From positions 4,650,001-4,714,000 of the forward strand of contig JAGYVD010000003.1 in assembly GCA_021209875.1 (NCBI GenBank): a stretch of DNA of 64,000 bases, given 5' to 3'. Of this stretch, positions 47,679 through 60,263 are shown in pieces. Below the pieces are notes generated by a model. It had not been told where the DNA came from, made no database searches, and saw nothing but the letters and a program-made list of their open reading frames with translations. The stretch's first letter is position 1, and each line of letters begins with the position of its first letter. Made by a program: the position numbers and the translations under genes. Origin of the DNA: Rosellinia necatrix. Lineage: Eukaryota > Ascomycota > Sordariomycetes > Xylariales > Xylariaceae.

Positions 47679-50600
47679 AATACGAAGATTGACGGCTTAT
47701 GGGTCGTGGAGGATCACTGGGCAGTTTCGTAACATGGAAATTTGGGGGTCGGTTGGAATCAAGCGAAAGAGCAAGGCTACACTATGGACGAACGAAAGCG
47801 GAGATTTTAGATGCCCTTGACACTGACTGACCTAAGCATGGTCATAATATCGTAGCGATGGAGGTTTGGTTATGGGACAACAATGAGCGGAAGACAGGAT
47901 GAGGGTGGCAAGCAGCACGGCAGAAAAGCGGAAATGGGCGACAATGACAAGATTCCGACCAAAATTCCGACCACCCCAAAGGATGTTTAGTGGTGATGAT
48001 GAAATGAAAAAAACCCGTGGCTGAGAGCCAGCGCAGAAATGCGTTGCCACATCAAACAACTCGTTTGATTCTTGGATGAAAAGTTACTCACTACTTACTA
48101 CCTCTACCTACCTACCTGTCTACATACCTGCAAGTAGTCGAAGCCAGGGACAAGAGCATGGTAAGTCAATCTCATTTTCATACTGTGTTTTTAATACTGT
48201 ATTTGTAACTTCAAGGGGCACAGACGGTTATTTATGGTCTTCGGACCACCTACTTGAGCATTACCTATATCACCTAGACACCCCTGGACCTCCCTTGCAG
48301 TTATCCGTAGCCGGTTAGTTACAGTATACAGAACACGGTATACTATATGGTGTCTGTTCGAAGGTAGTTTTCTGGGCAGCATTTGCACAGTTTTCCCTCA
48401 GACGCAGATGCACCGGCATTCCAGTACGCGGCGTAACGCGGCCCGCATGTTTTGAGGGCAGCATATGCCGCACGAAGAATGCTTTGAGCCCGGCCCAGCC
48501 CGGCCCAACTATTGATGAGTCTCCCAACCCGAGCCAACGGACAGGCGTGGAGCTGCTCCCAGGCCAGTTGTCAGTTGATGGGGGAGGGGGGGAAGGGGTG
48601 ACTTACAGCCGTTGGAACTGGGTAAAGCTCGATAACGCCTGATAGATATATAGACAATCTAGGAGGCGAGTGCATCAAGTACCTAGGTGCCTAAGATGAT
48701 AAATATACTATTGTCTACCAAAGCTGAAGGAAAATTTTAGGTTTGGGATCTGCAAGTCTTGCCCAGCTTCCCCGGTAACACAGCCCCTTCTGTCGCCACA
48801 CTTGGGACTTCTATCGTCATCATTTTGTTCACGGTGTTTTGTGCAACACGAATATTCTCAAATTCCGGGGCATGGTAGGCAAGTACCTAGTGTATTGCCT
48901 ATTGCATAGGTAGTCTTCATAAACTCGCGACGCCTCATATATGAATTGACCGGAAATATGTGTGGATATTTCGGACCTATAGCCACGCAATGCAATATAA
49001 AATCTTCCCTCCGGACGGGCGCCAGCAATACGCCTCGAGGGAATATAAGCGAGACAGACGGGTAGGTATCAAACCAGGACAAGCAATACGCCGTGAAGGC
49101 GACGAAGATTCGGAGACCCGAGTGTACTTGTAAATATAACCTCTTTCTTCAATCAGACTGGAAATCGACATGAAACAAAAAGGGCCCCGTTACCATTCTT
49201 CTAGAAGTTGAAAACAGGTAATTTCATACTAGGCACAGGGGGGGTGATGGGGTCGATCATCATGCGACTAGCCAAGTCAAATTGCTTTTGCCGAATCTGA
49301 TCCAATTTATCCCCGCGTCTCTGTGACAACATGGGCTTTTAGACGAACGTCGGCCGACTTGTTGTTATGTACTGTAAAATGCGCTTGCGCCATCCCAAAA
49401 AGCTATGTTTGTTGGTCGTGCCAGGGACGAGGTACACATGAGCACCGGCAGTTCTCGCACCAAGTCAACTTTCAAAGCAATGTTTTGTGCTAAAGGGGGT
49501 CGTGCAGGAGTCGAGGCGATCTCAAGGCAATTACCTCTCTCTGTCTCTCTCTGTCTTATGCGTTATGGCTATGTATACGGATGCACGCTGCCGCGTGTAC
49601 TTGTAGTTGCGTTGCATATGAGGTGCTGGCCTCAACCAAAGTTCGTCTCATAGTAGTTGACAACTATAGTGTATGTTTTTCGCTTCCTCGGCGCGCGGAT
49701 GTATGCCGCTAGCTCGGCAGGGTAGGGAGTCGTTAGCCCACTCTGTTCTGATCTATCTAGTGTAGTTCTCCGTCAGTTCTTAATGATACCGAAAGAGGTC
49801 CGGTCGGTCTATGGGCAAGCTTTTGGGAGCCTTCTTGAGTTCTTGAGGCGCTTTATTTATCCTTGCTATTGCGATGAACAAGACCCGCTCGCTACCTTAG
49901 GCATGTACATACTGTACACAACCATACTAAGTAGACACAAGCCCGATAGATCCGATCGACCAGGAAGGGCTGCCAAGCCGCTAGCTACCGCTTCGCGGAA
50001 TACGAGATGTCTATGTCACAAGAGTGCTACCTTAGCTTTTCCTGTCTACTTCTTGCCTACCTTACCTGTACTGTTGCATCTCAAACTCGATCTATTGGCT
50101 TGAGGCTCACTTGGGCACTCTAAGCGGAGCTTCGCACATTAGAGGAGAATGCGTCGCAAAGACGGTCAGATCAATAAATCCCGAAGAGCCGTCTACTTGT
50201 TGCGTGCGGTGATGACGTGTGGAATGGGACGACCAAAGCTGATATCCGCCAGTGACTCGAACAGGTAGTTATTACTGCGGTGGACACTATGTCCCTGGTG
50301 CCAGGGCAGCGAGCCTCATAATTTAGATAGCATCGCGCACTGTGAATCCCATTGTAGTAGCAACCTGAGTAGTTATGCGGCGCGTAACTTGTCGCCTGTC
50401 GAGAAAATTGATTCGGTTATGCCAGAGCAAGTGAGGTTGGGCTTTCATAGCACGTGGGATCCGGCCACGTATTAAAGGCCCCGTCCATATACTATACATA
50501 CTTATTTTCGAGGTTCGAACACCGTTTCTGGGCATCTCGCACAACCTGCTAGGCTAGCCCGTAAAGCTGAGATGTAGACTATGCCGGGACGAGGCCAAGT

Positions 50601-52213
50601 GCCAGGAAAAAAAAAAAAAAAAAAAAGAATGCTAGCAAAACTAAGCGACGGCTTAACGGATGCCGTGAGGAGTATACCTACCCAGTTGCGTATAATGCCG
50701 AGTAGAACTGCACAACTAGTCATTAGTGCAGCTCGGTCACCTTGGTCATTCTGCCTTGCATCGCAGCTGAAGAGTAGTCGCCGTAAGCTGAGGGGAAGAG
50801 GCTCTACTTATCATCCGCCGGGTCGTCCTGTGTAAGCTGACGAGTCCGACCAGGTCGATATAGTGTGCCTATTTCCGTACCTGCCAGACATATACAGTAT
50901 GTAACACTTAATACTGTAGACTGTACGCACGTAGTGTAGTCCGCCCACCCGGCGCAATCTGGCAGATGCCAATGATGCAAGGCTCAATATTGCCCGCAAC
51001 ACAAAATCCCACTTTGTTACATTTCGATACCCCGATTAGAACTAACTCGTCTTACCGACACATCGAGAGCAGCCCACGGGCTCGTGACCTGTATTATGGA
51101 GTCGGGTTATACGGATGCACTCGTACTCAAGCATCGGCGAGCGGGTCGACGCAAAACTCGATACGAAGAATATGTGAGCGCTGCTGCTACCGAAGAGCCA
51201 TTATTCCCACAATGATAGTCATCGTGTAGTCCAAATACGAACGGTGCTGGGGTTCTGTGTTGTGTCAGACATCTGATTGCGAGCTTTTATCGTGGGATGA
51301 TCTACGCTGCCTTAGCTAGGTAGGTAGGTTAAGGCAAGTGCTTCATTTGTACATTACAGAGACGCCACAGAATAGGTACGCCAAAGACTAACCAAGATGC
51401 GCCACTCCACTACAACCAGGCAGGTAGGTTACAGGTTCCAAGGTTACTTCTATGATGACCAGGTCCATTCCTTCAGTGGGGCTAGTTTAGGGGAACTCCA
51501 GAAAGGCGCCTCTTGGGAACCCAAGCTAAGCTCACACTGGCAGTACTTGGACTAGACCACTCCACTCTAGCAAGATGCGGCATGCGAGAAATATCGGCAG
51601 ATTAAAATTACCTCGCTAAATACAACTGGAAAGGCCATTGAAAACATCTCGAAACGGCCTTGATACTGCACTAATTTCAACCTTATTACCAACGGAGCTC
51701 CGATCCGGGCGCATAACAAGGGCAAAAGACGTGTGCCCTCTGGCTCCCTGCGTACGGCAAGTACGGCAGGCATTGTTGCGCGTATTAGTCAAGAGTCAAG
51801 ACATTGTGGCCCCTCAACGGAGGTATCTTGCCTAACCTAAGTAGGTACCTACCTACTGTAGCAGTTTCCCGCTTGAGCGCGAAGGCCCTGTAAGATGGCA
51901 GACAGCAGCCAAGAGGTGTGACCGCCTCAACGGCGCCTGTGGGCTGCGTACCTACTGCACGCTACCCGGTCGGTAGCGTATACACTATCGATTACATAGT
52001 ACAATGCCTCACCAACGTTGCCAACCTTTGGTCCCTACGGGCAGATGCTGCGGGTGGCATCGATAGCTGAAGTCATCTCGCGCCGCCGCGCTGCATGAAG
52101 CATGAAAGGCCGGGTATAGAACCTTGAAAGACCCTGAGAGCTGATGAGTTGGCGTCGTGGCTATTTTACCCAGCAAGTCCATACCTAAGGTACTGCATTC
52201 TGCCTACTACCAG

Positions 52214-52257
52214 CCTACGACCAGACTACGACCAGACTACGACCGGACTACGACCAG
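52214..52257 (+). repeat. 11-bp tandem repeat
   Basis: Four contiguous copies of ACTACGACCAG occur with single substitutions. The array is directly followed by a block of TAGGTA motifs. Confidence 0.9.
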
Positions 52258-52296
52258 CCTATTCCCAGGTACCTAGGTAGGTAGTTACTTAAACCT

Positions 52297-52344
52297 ACTT
52301 ACCTACCTAGGTACTTACCTACCTAGGTACTTACCTACCTAGGT
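52297..52344 (+). repeat. 16-bp perfect tandem repeat with palindromic core
   Basis: Three identical copies of ACTTACCTACCTAGGT are present. Each copy ends in the self-complementary octamer ACCTAGGT, so the array can fold into several alternative hairpins. Confidence 0.93.
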
Positions 52345-52659
52345 AGTACCTAATAGGCAAAGTACCTACCTACCTGCTACGGAACGTGCTGCCTACCTAG
52401 TGGAGGACAGGGAGGCAGGTAAGCCGCCTGCAGGCTGGGAGGTCAAGACCTAGAGACCAATTAACCTGCCTCTGCCTAACCTGTATACACTAGGTACCCA
52501 AGAGACATCCATTTATAACTACACGGTGCCTGTAGTATCTGAATAGTCACTGTGTCGCAGTCTTAGTCCAGTTTAGTGCCCTTTCTCTTGAGGCCGGGTC
52601 CCCAACAGGCGACAGCCCTGCTCCTGGCACTACCACCAACCTATTACTATTAACATTAA

Positions 52660-52702
52660 CACCACCACAACCACCACCACCAACCACCACCACCAACCAC
52701 CA
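52660..52702 (+). repeat. CCA/ACC-rich simple repeat
   Basis: This is an imperfect CCA trinucleotide run about 770 bp upstream of the Skt5-like start codon. Confidence 0.85.
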
Positions 52703-53215
52703 TCGCTACCTACTACCACTGCCACTACAACGCTACCTGCTGTAGTTGCAACCACAGCGACCACCACGGATACCACTTGTTGCTCCTGCTATTCCGATGC
52801 ATTGATCGCTTGGCCACTCGATTGATAGATCTTCCCGTCGTTCTCTTCCTTGCATGGTCCCATCCCAACCTCAGACAGCGAGTCGACCTAAGCCAGTTTC
52901 GACCACAGCCAGTATTTTCATTTCACCTCGTACGATACCTCGCGAGCGTCGTCCGCTATATCCTGTTTCTTGCCGTTGCTCCTGGCGCTGTCTCCCCGTC
53001 GTTAAGAAAGCACCAACCCGTGTTCAAATACCGCATAGAGAGGACTTGTGGTCTGCAATATCAGCTGCATACTGCATTCGAATTCCGCATCGCCTTGCTG
53101 CATTTCCCGTTCAGTAGACCGATACCACGCATTTTCACCTGCTTCGGAGCCTCTGTCGTCGGACGCCCGCCAATCCACCCTACTCCGCCCCCGTCCGCTC
53201 TCATCCACTGCCTCC

Positions 53216-53245
53216 CCTCGCACACGTACGCCTCGCACACGTACG
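53216..53245 (+). repeat. 15-bp direct duplication in the Skt5-like leader
   Basis: Two adjacent copies of CCTCGCACACGTACG lie about 225 bp upstream of the start codon at 53471. Confidence 0.85.
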
Positions 53246-53470
53246 CCGTCTCACATCCTGGGTTGTGGTCGTCCAACAGCCTCGACATATTTCCGAGCCG
53301 ATGTACGTGACAGTCGTGCAGCCACAATAGGAACAAAGTTGCCGCTGCTCGAGTATCACCAACCACCGCACCGGCACCGTCCCTGACGAAGTAGTACTCC
53401 ACCTCGGTCGTCGTCAGGGCCATACCCATTGTGGGGGTTTGCCGGGACAACCTACAGCGCTGTTTCAGCA

Positions 53471-55857
53471 ATGGCGACCGTGACTACCACGCCATCTCCC
53501 ATGGCCACGCCGTCTCCGCCAAGATCAATACAGCGAAAACCTGTACCACTGACAAAAGCCTCACCGGGGGCACATCAACCGGCCGTGTCTCCCACTCATG
53601 GTTACCATGATTCAATGGCCTCTGAGCCTAGCACAGGGTCGCCCGTCATGAGAAATGCGCCTGCATCCCCGGCAAGGTTCAACATCCAACCCGAGGATAA
53701 GATACAGCCAGTCAATATGGCTATCCAGAACGGCCGGTCCGAAAATACAGGATATGCCTCTAATCAGGATCGGGAGTTGCCAAAATCACCTGCTGCGCCC
53801 ACACCACCACCTCATAGTCCACTGTACACTCAGTCCCAGAAGCAGCATGGGGTGCCGTCTAAGAAGCAAAGCCTGGACAAACCCTTGCCATCAACATTTG
53901 CTGTTGATTTACCGCACAGCACGGGGCAGGAAAGGGCTCCAAGTCCGAGCATCATGCGAATGAGTGCTGGCCACGACTATTCCAGTATTCCTGTCCTACC
54001 AGACCAAGGCAGTGGCGGCATTCGGGGAATAGGTCCCAGCCATGAACCAAATCGTCAGAGCCGTGAATCCGACACTACTGTTAGTACCCGCCAGCAGGCG
54101 TCGACAGAGTCATCCGTCGAAACAAGCGCCAGTTCGTTGTCAGGAGGGGCCAACGAGATGTCGGAAAGCCAGGTTCCCTCGGATAGCATGTCCGTAAAGG
54201 AGCCCATCGTAGAGGACATCATACTAGAGGAGCAACCAGTCCCACAATTGCAATATCATCATCAGCCGTTTCATCCCCGGGTCTCGAGTGTCCCCATAGA
54301 CGCGATATCTCGGAATTCGTCTACGCCGGATGTCACCGAAAGTGCACTGGCCATCAACCGCCATCTGACACCTAGTTCGTTTTACGTAAGGAGAAGCTCA
54401 CTACCGCGACCGCCATCGTCGTATTCGTTATACTCCGAGTTTGGCCAACGAGGGCGCTCTCCTGGCCTCGGCGGAGCTCACGCTGGTGTCCCTTCTCAAA
54501 ATCGTAGATCGCCCGATAATAGAGCTTCGTCATACGGAGAATTATTGAATGTCCCTTACCCCCAGCAAGCTCCGGCCCCGATCACATTTGACAACTCATA
54601 TTTGCGCAACAATGTGGGGAATAATGCTTCCCTATTAAGCACGCAGAAGACACTTGAAATGTATAGGCAGAATGTGAAGAAGACAAACGACTTTTCCATT
54701 CAATATTCATTTGCGGTATTCCTCATATCTACAGCCCAGGAACAAGGTCTGGATTACGATGAACCTTCACGGAGAAAGCCGAGTTCAAAACAAGATTTGC
54801 AGCAGGGTGGGGTAGAGTCATCGCCGACTGAGTTGGTTCGGGAAGCTAAAAGTATTCTAACAAGGTTAGCCAACGGTGGTTATCCGTTTGCCCAGTACTA
54901 CCTTGCAGATGGGTACGCGTCAGGTCTCTTTAATAAAGGAAAGGAAGATTACAATGCGGCGTTTCCCCTCTTTGTTCTTGCCGCGAAGCACGGACACGCC
55001 GAGTCAGGTTACAGAGCTGGCTTATGCTACGAGTTTGGATGGGGTTGTAGGAAGGATCCAGCTAAAGCAGTTCAATTCCTGAGGACAGCCGCGTCAAAGA
55101 ACCATCCTGGTGCGATGACGAGGCTTGGGAAGGCATGCCTCTCTGGGGATCTGGGCGAAAACCGATACCGGGAGGGCATCAAGTGGCTTAAAAGAGCCAC
55201 CGAATCTGCTGATGCTATGTACAATTCCGCTCCGTACCACCTTGGTTTGATGTATGAGACCGGCTATGGCGACGACATTTTCAAAGACGAAAGTTATGCG
55301 GCTGAGCTGTTCACTCAAGCTGCTGAGCTTGGCCATTCGGAGGCCGGCTACCGGATGGGCGACGCTTACGAGCACGGGAAGCTAAGTTGCCCTCGCGATC
55401 CAGCTCTCAGCGTTCATTTTTATACCGGTGCCGCGGAGAAGGGGCATGCGGCGGCCATGATGGGTCTCTGCGCTTGGTACTTGGTAGGGGCAGAACCTAT
55501 CCTAGAGAAAGACGAAGAAGAGGCTTACGAATGGGCACGCCGCTCTGCCGACCTCGGTAAGTTGCGATTGCTAAATTACCGGTCTTAGCGCTGACGAAGA
55601 TGTGAATAGATTTCGTAAAAGCGCAGTACGCTGTCGGATATTTCACTGAGATGGGCATTGGATGTCGTCGTGATATCCTAGAGGCCAATGTGTGGTATGT
55701 CAAGGCAGCAGATGCCGGAGATGACCGCGCAAAACAAAGACTTCAAGCCATCCGCCTGGCTGTCAGCGGCGGGACGCCTATGGATGTTGCGCCCGCTAGG
55801 AGTGGGAAGATGAGGAAGAGCCAGAGCAAGGAGGACAAAGAGTGTGTCGTCATGTAG
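53471..55857 (+). CDS. Sel1-repeat chitin synthase activator, Skt5/Chs4-like
   Basis: This is a predicted membrane-anchored activator of a Chs3-type chitin synthase. Exons 53471-55556 and 55610-55857 (53-bp intron, GTAAGT donor) give 777 residues. The first 400 residues are Ser/Pro-rich and disordered. From about residue 460 to 740 there are seven or so Sel1/TPR-like helical repeats with the A-x-Y-x-L-G-x-x-Y-x-x-G pattern, for example FAQYYLADGYASGLF and APYHLGLMYETGYG. The protein ends in a basic stretch and KECVVM, a CaaX box for prenylation; yeast Skt5 ends in a similar CVIM. This combination is diagnostic for Skt5-like proteins. The ATG at 53471 is the first in frame, since the upstream part of the frame begins only with GTG. 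It lies head to head with the class IV chitin synthase. Confidence 0.92.
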
Positions 55858-57181
55858 ATGATGGCCGATGGCAGATGAGAGCAAGAAAAATATCTTTGGG
55901 ATGCGGGGTTTTGAATACTATCGAAACCGGGAACATAATCACACCAGTCTGGCCATCTCCGTAGGCTATGATTGGGAAAACTGAGGGTGGGATTAGAGGG
56001 GGTATGGATAGAGCCCTCGATTTCTTTCATTTGATACCTAGAAGGGTTGGGGGCGGGTTGGTTCTCATCTCTCTCCTGGGCTACTCAAAATTACTCTTGC
56101 ATCTACATGTTGCGACGCGACAACGAGACTCTCGGTCCAGAAAGCATGCTCGGCGTTTGTTTCTTTGCAGTCTCACTCTCTATATCCATCCCATCCCCGG
56201 GTTGTGAATACAGGGGGCTCGCGATATGATGGGTTTACGATTTGGCAGGAAGGATGGCGATGTTTCTCTCTGGTTGTCGCCGAAGAGGTCGGCTTACCCG
56301 TCTCTCCTTACATTGCGCTGCATTCATCTTCGTTGTACATACCTCCGCATATTGCTCTTACTAGCTACACCTACTCATTAATATCTAAAAAGCCACGCCT
56401 GGCCTACACAGGCCGTAAGAGGGGGGATTGACAGGTTATCTATCTTACGTCAAAATAAGCCGTGTCTCTGTAATTGTGGTTTGAAGCCGACCGTGGCTGT
56501 GTAGTCAGTTTGTTGATGTGAGGCCAAAAGATGGCTTTGTTAGCCAGTCGGTGGAAGCGCGATGGATATCTCGGAGGTATGGTAAATAAGTGCTTATGAT
56601 ACGACTTCCTCTGGGCCAGCCCAAAATTTATCGTCTTGGCTAAGGACTCAGGGTTGATGCTTACTCAGCCTGGTGGTTGATGGTAATTCATAGCATTTAT
56701 GGAATGGTGTGAACGTAGATTTTCTGCTCAAGAATGGTTCGCATTGAGCATGGTCGAGGGTCATGAAGACTACCTACCTCCAGGACGCAGTCAAAATGTT
56801 ATTTGAACACCTAATTTTCCTTCGTTGAACCTAATATAGCAAAAAAAGTGTGGGTTACAAAGAAACTTTAAGTAGATTGATATGACAAAGGGGAATTATT
56901 CCCTTCTCATGGGCTCTCATAGCCTATATAATATCAACTACCGAAACAAGGTATAGATATAGGCTCGGTGGAGAGATATATTACTTCATATACACGCTAT
57001 GCCATGTTTGAAGCCTCCTGCCCTCCCTCCCCAATAATCAAATTACGCCGACCGTATCATGAAACCACAATGCCCCATCGTCTCTCATGAATCTAGAATC
57101 ACAATTCGTATCTAGCCTCTGCGGGATTAACGGATCCATCAATGACCGGACGCCAAAACTGCCCTTCTCATTAAGCCTTGT
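55858..57181. other. Convergent intergenic region, Skt5-like / Polo kinase
   Basis: This is a 1.3-kb tail-to-tail spacer. No gene and no striking repeat is seen. The last third (56800-57000) is AT-rich. Confidence 0.6.
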
Positions 57182-60100
57182 TCAAGCACTTGATGACGAT
57201 CTCGACTCAATCTCCTCGCCTAACACGCCGGGTCTCTTCGGGTCAACAACAGCAGAGTACCTGCTGTCGCCCCATCTGGCCCCGATTGTTACCCAGACAT
57301 GTTTGCTTGGCCCACTATTAACAGTCTCACGGCTGCCCATCCACATTAGGCGGTGCTCACGATCCATTCTGCAATTGCCTAGGCCATTGTTGGTCGTCCA
57401 CTCTTTGAGAATGCCCACGATAAACTCGATTTTACGGCGGAAATCGTTAGCTCCGGGAATCCCCTGTATCTCAGGGTCGATTTCTGGCCGTTTTCGCGTG
57501 GGATTTCGCGTAGGCCTCACGGCTGGCTTGGTTGTGAAGTTCAGCAGTGTTTGGACGGGGTACGACAAGACACCACGTTCGTCTAGCGCGGCCCCGTCGA
57601 GTTCCCCCGTCGCCGCCAGCTTCTCAGCTGACTCTCGGGGAAGATGCCAAAAATGACACCAAGTGCCAGTTGCATCGAGCACAAGCTTGGTGTGATCAGG
57701 GAAGTTGAATTGCAAATGGCCGTCGGCGAAGACCCAGCACCCAACATCTCCGGTGCGTTGATAGAAGGTAACAACGTCACCAGGGGGCATCGTTTGCTTA
57801 GACGATGCTAGGCTTTCTATTTGTCCTGTAGTGTCTGTTTCATCTTGATCGCGTCCGTATGCCATCATGTAGTTAGCGAATTTTTTCCACAAGACGAGAT
57901 GCTCTCGCTTTCTGTAGTCATAAATATCGTTACCCGTTGGAATTTTGCCCGGTGTACCATCCTCATTAGGAACAATTTTGAACTGCGAAGGATGAACGAA
58001 TACAGTCGAAAGCCCGATTTCGCCGTTGTTCTCGTAAAACTGTATTTCGTTGGCCATGGGCACAATTTGGTGGCGGTCCGCATAACCAGGGTCTTGTCGT
58101 CTTGAGCAATGTTGTTCGGCTCCTCTGACGAGAATACAGCTTGGTGGGAGCCTGACTGTTTTGCCTCCTCTGGCACTACCCGGGATGCTCTTGAGGACAC
58201 AGCCAACACTTCCATCGTTCAAGATGTAACCCAAGCCAAATTTATTCGAGTAGTCTACCCATTTGACCACAACGTGAGGGGGAGATGGCGTGGGTGTCTT
58301 CCCAAGAAGCGCCATGGACCTTGAGTTTAAAGCCCGTTCAAGCTCTGCTTGTAGATTTCGAAGACGGTCTAACACCACATCAGGCTTTGTGTTAGGAACT
58401 GCCAATACCCGCTCTTTGGAACCGAACAAAGAACTCAGTTTTGGATCGGAAGTGCCTGACCGAGAGGTTGGATTTGGGATTTCTCCTAGTTGAGTTGTAA
58501 CTGCTCTCGGCTCTAATGAAGTTGCCTGGGGCGTCGGGATCGACCCAGTTCCGATATCTTCTGATAGCATTGGGGGTATAGCCGCAGGCTTTCTCGAGAG
58601 ACTGCTCTCTGTTGAGCGTTGCGAAATATCTCTCCTTGCTCGCTGTCGCAAAGTGCCGCTGGCACTTGGTGGCGGCAGGTCATTCAACGTTTGTGCTCGT
58701 GCCAATGGAGCCGGTTTAGCAGGTTTATTCTGGGCCCTTTGCTGGGCCGCAAAACTTTGTGGGGGAGCCCGTAGAAGCCCTGTAGGCATTGCTTGTGTTG
58801 CTTGTCTATCATCCCCTGACTTGGTGCTAGATTGTGGCTGTGGTCGTATGGGAAGCTGAGTCAAACCGAGTTCTTTGCTGACCTCTTCGTATGGCCTATA
58901 AACGATGCCCTCGGCAAGCGGAATAATAGGTGTTAGCCCGGCTTGTTCTTCTGATGCGACCTCTCGCCAGGTGCTCTTGTAAAATCCCTGGACCTTGTTC
59001 CACGGCCCAACCTCACAAACACTGCACAACTCTTCAAGATTCTGCGAAATTTCCGACGCTAATTTTGTCGTCACATCTACTGCGTAGAAGCGATCGTCAT
59101 CAGGAGGGCAATCTCGGAGTTTTGTAGTGATTTCTGACGGTGTTGGGATATAGCCAGAGAAAAAGAAGGGATGCTGGACAATGGTATCAGGATCTGGTCG
59201 TTTATCTGCGTCTTCCAGCATGGTGGCTACAATGTCCTTCGCTTCTTCCGAAATATACTGCTTCGAGCTACCCGGCTTCGGCCATTCGTAATCTCGGTTT
59301 CTTGCCCGTCGGTAAATTTCGTCCGTCGTTGAAGATTGAAATGGCGGTTTCGATGTCAACATGGCAAACCTAAGATAGGTGTTAGTTTGGTAACGAGACG
59401 TGTTTGATAGATCCTACATAATAATTCCCAGACTCCAAATATCGACCATATGGTCATGCCCCTTCTTACCCTTCTCGAGGATCTCAGGGGCGATATAGTT
59501 AGGCGTGCCACATAGGGTGGTTCGGCGGATGGTCTGCATGTCTTTGCCGGTAACTAATAATGCCGCTAGACCGAAGTCTCCAATCTTGGCGTTCATGTTT
59601 CTATCCAGAAAAATGTTGCCCATCTTCAAGTCACGGTGAATAATGCCTTTGGCATGCATATATTTGATGGCACCGGCAATCTGTATCGAGTAGTATCGTA
59701 CCTCAGGCTCGGTAAGACCTTTCCTGCGCTTCACCATATCCATCAGAGAGCCGTTCGGACACAGTTCCAGCACAAGGTAGGTGCAACTGTCGAATGAGAA
59801 GGCCCTTAGAAATTGGACGATATTCGCATGTCTCATTTTTGAGTGGATTTGTAACTCGGTTTGGAACTTATGCAATTGTTAGCGGTGCCACGGGAGACGT
59901 GATATCGACGAAACACACCTTTTGCTCCATTTTAGACGGCATCTTGCTTCTCACAATCTTTAAAGCGTATTTCTTTCGGTGTCCCGGAAGCTGGCCCTCG
60001 TAGCAAACTGCGAAGCCTCCCTTACCCAACATTTTACCAACCTGGTAGACAGCTCCATCTTTGCGATCGGTGCTTGGCGGCTCGAGGACCTGTGCAGGCG

Positions 60101-60263
60101 GCTGCAGGGGGGGCTCCTTTTCCTTTTGGGGGGGCCTGGAAGCCACGACTGCTTTTGGTTTCACAGACTCGATGACACGATGGGGCAGTTGGGCGTTCAC
60201 GTCTCGAGGCGACAAGGCATCAGTGTAAGCTCCTTGCTTTGTAGCCAGGAGTCGATCCGCCAT
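57182..60263 (-). CDS. Polo-like kinase (Cdc5/PlkA type)
   Basis: This is a serine/threonine kinase of mitosis, cytokinesis and spindle-pole control. Exons 60263-59919, 59866-59418 and 59369-57182 give 993 residues, with junction phases 0 and 2. The kinase domain runs from about residue 75 to 345: glycine loop LGKGGFAVCYE, catalytic Lys in YALKIV, HRDLKMGNIFL (about 190), DFGLAALL and an activation loop TLCGTPNYIAPEIL carrying the conserved Thr. A long linker (about 400-610) is Ser/Pro-rich. Two polo-box regions follow at about residues 630-760 (KWVDYSNKFGLGYILNDGSVG) and 790-870 (VTFYQRTGDVGCWVFADGHLQF), which bind phosphopeptides and target the kinase. Intron 1 has a CTAAC branch site 15 bp before its acceptor. 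The ATG at 60263 follows a TTG-initiated, unsupported extension. It is divergent from the OPA3-like gene. Confidence 0.93.

Larger units (their letters stand above)
46783..53470. other. Gene-poor block between chitin synthase and Skt5-like genes
   Basis: This is a 6.7-kb head-to-head region. No gene is supported. Contents are a GGC/GGT array (47642-47678), TAGGTA-type clusters (48095-48125, 51317-51331, 51832-51857, 52265-52380), an 11-bp repeat (52214-52257), a 16-bp repeat (52297-52344), a poly-A run near 50608 and, in the last 800 bp, a CCA-rich and then pyrimidine-rich leader of the Skt5-like gene. Confidence 0.6.

Noticed and set aside
52777..53310. 177-codon plus ORF upstream of the Skt5-like gene
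   Set aside because: It begins only with TTG, has no recognisable domain, and other plus frames are also open in this CT-rich leader.
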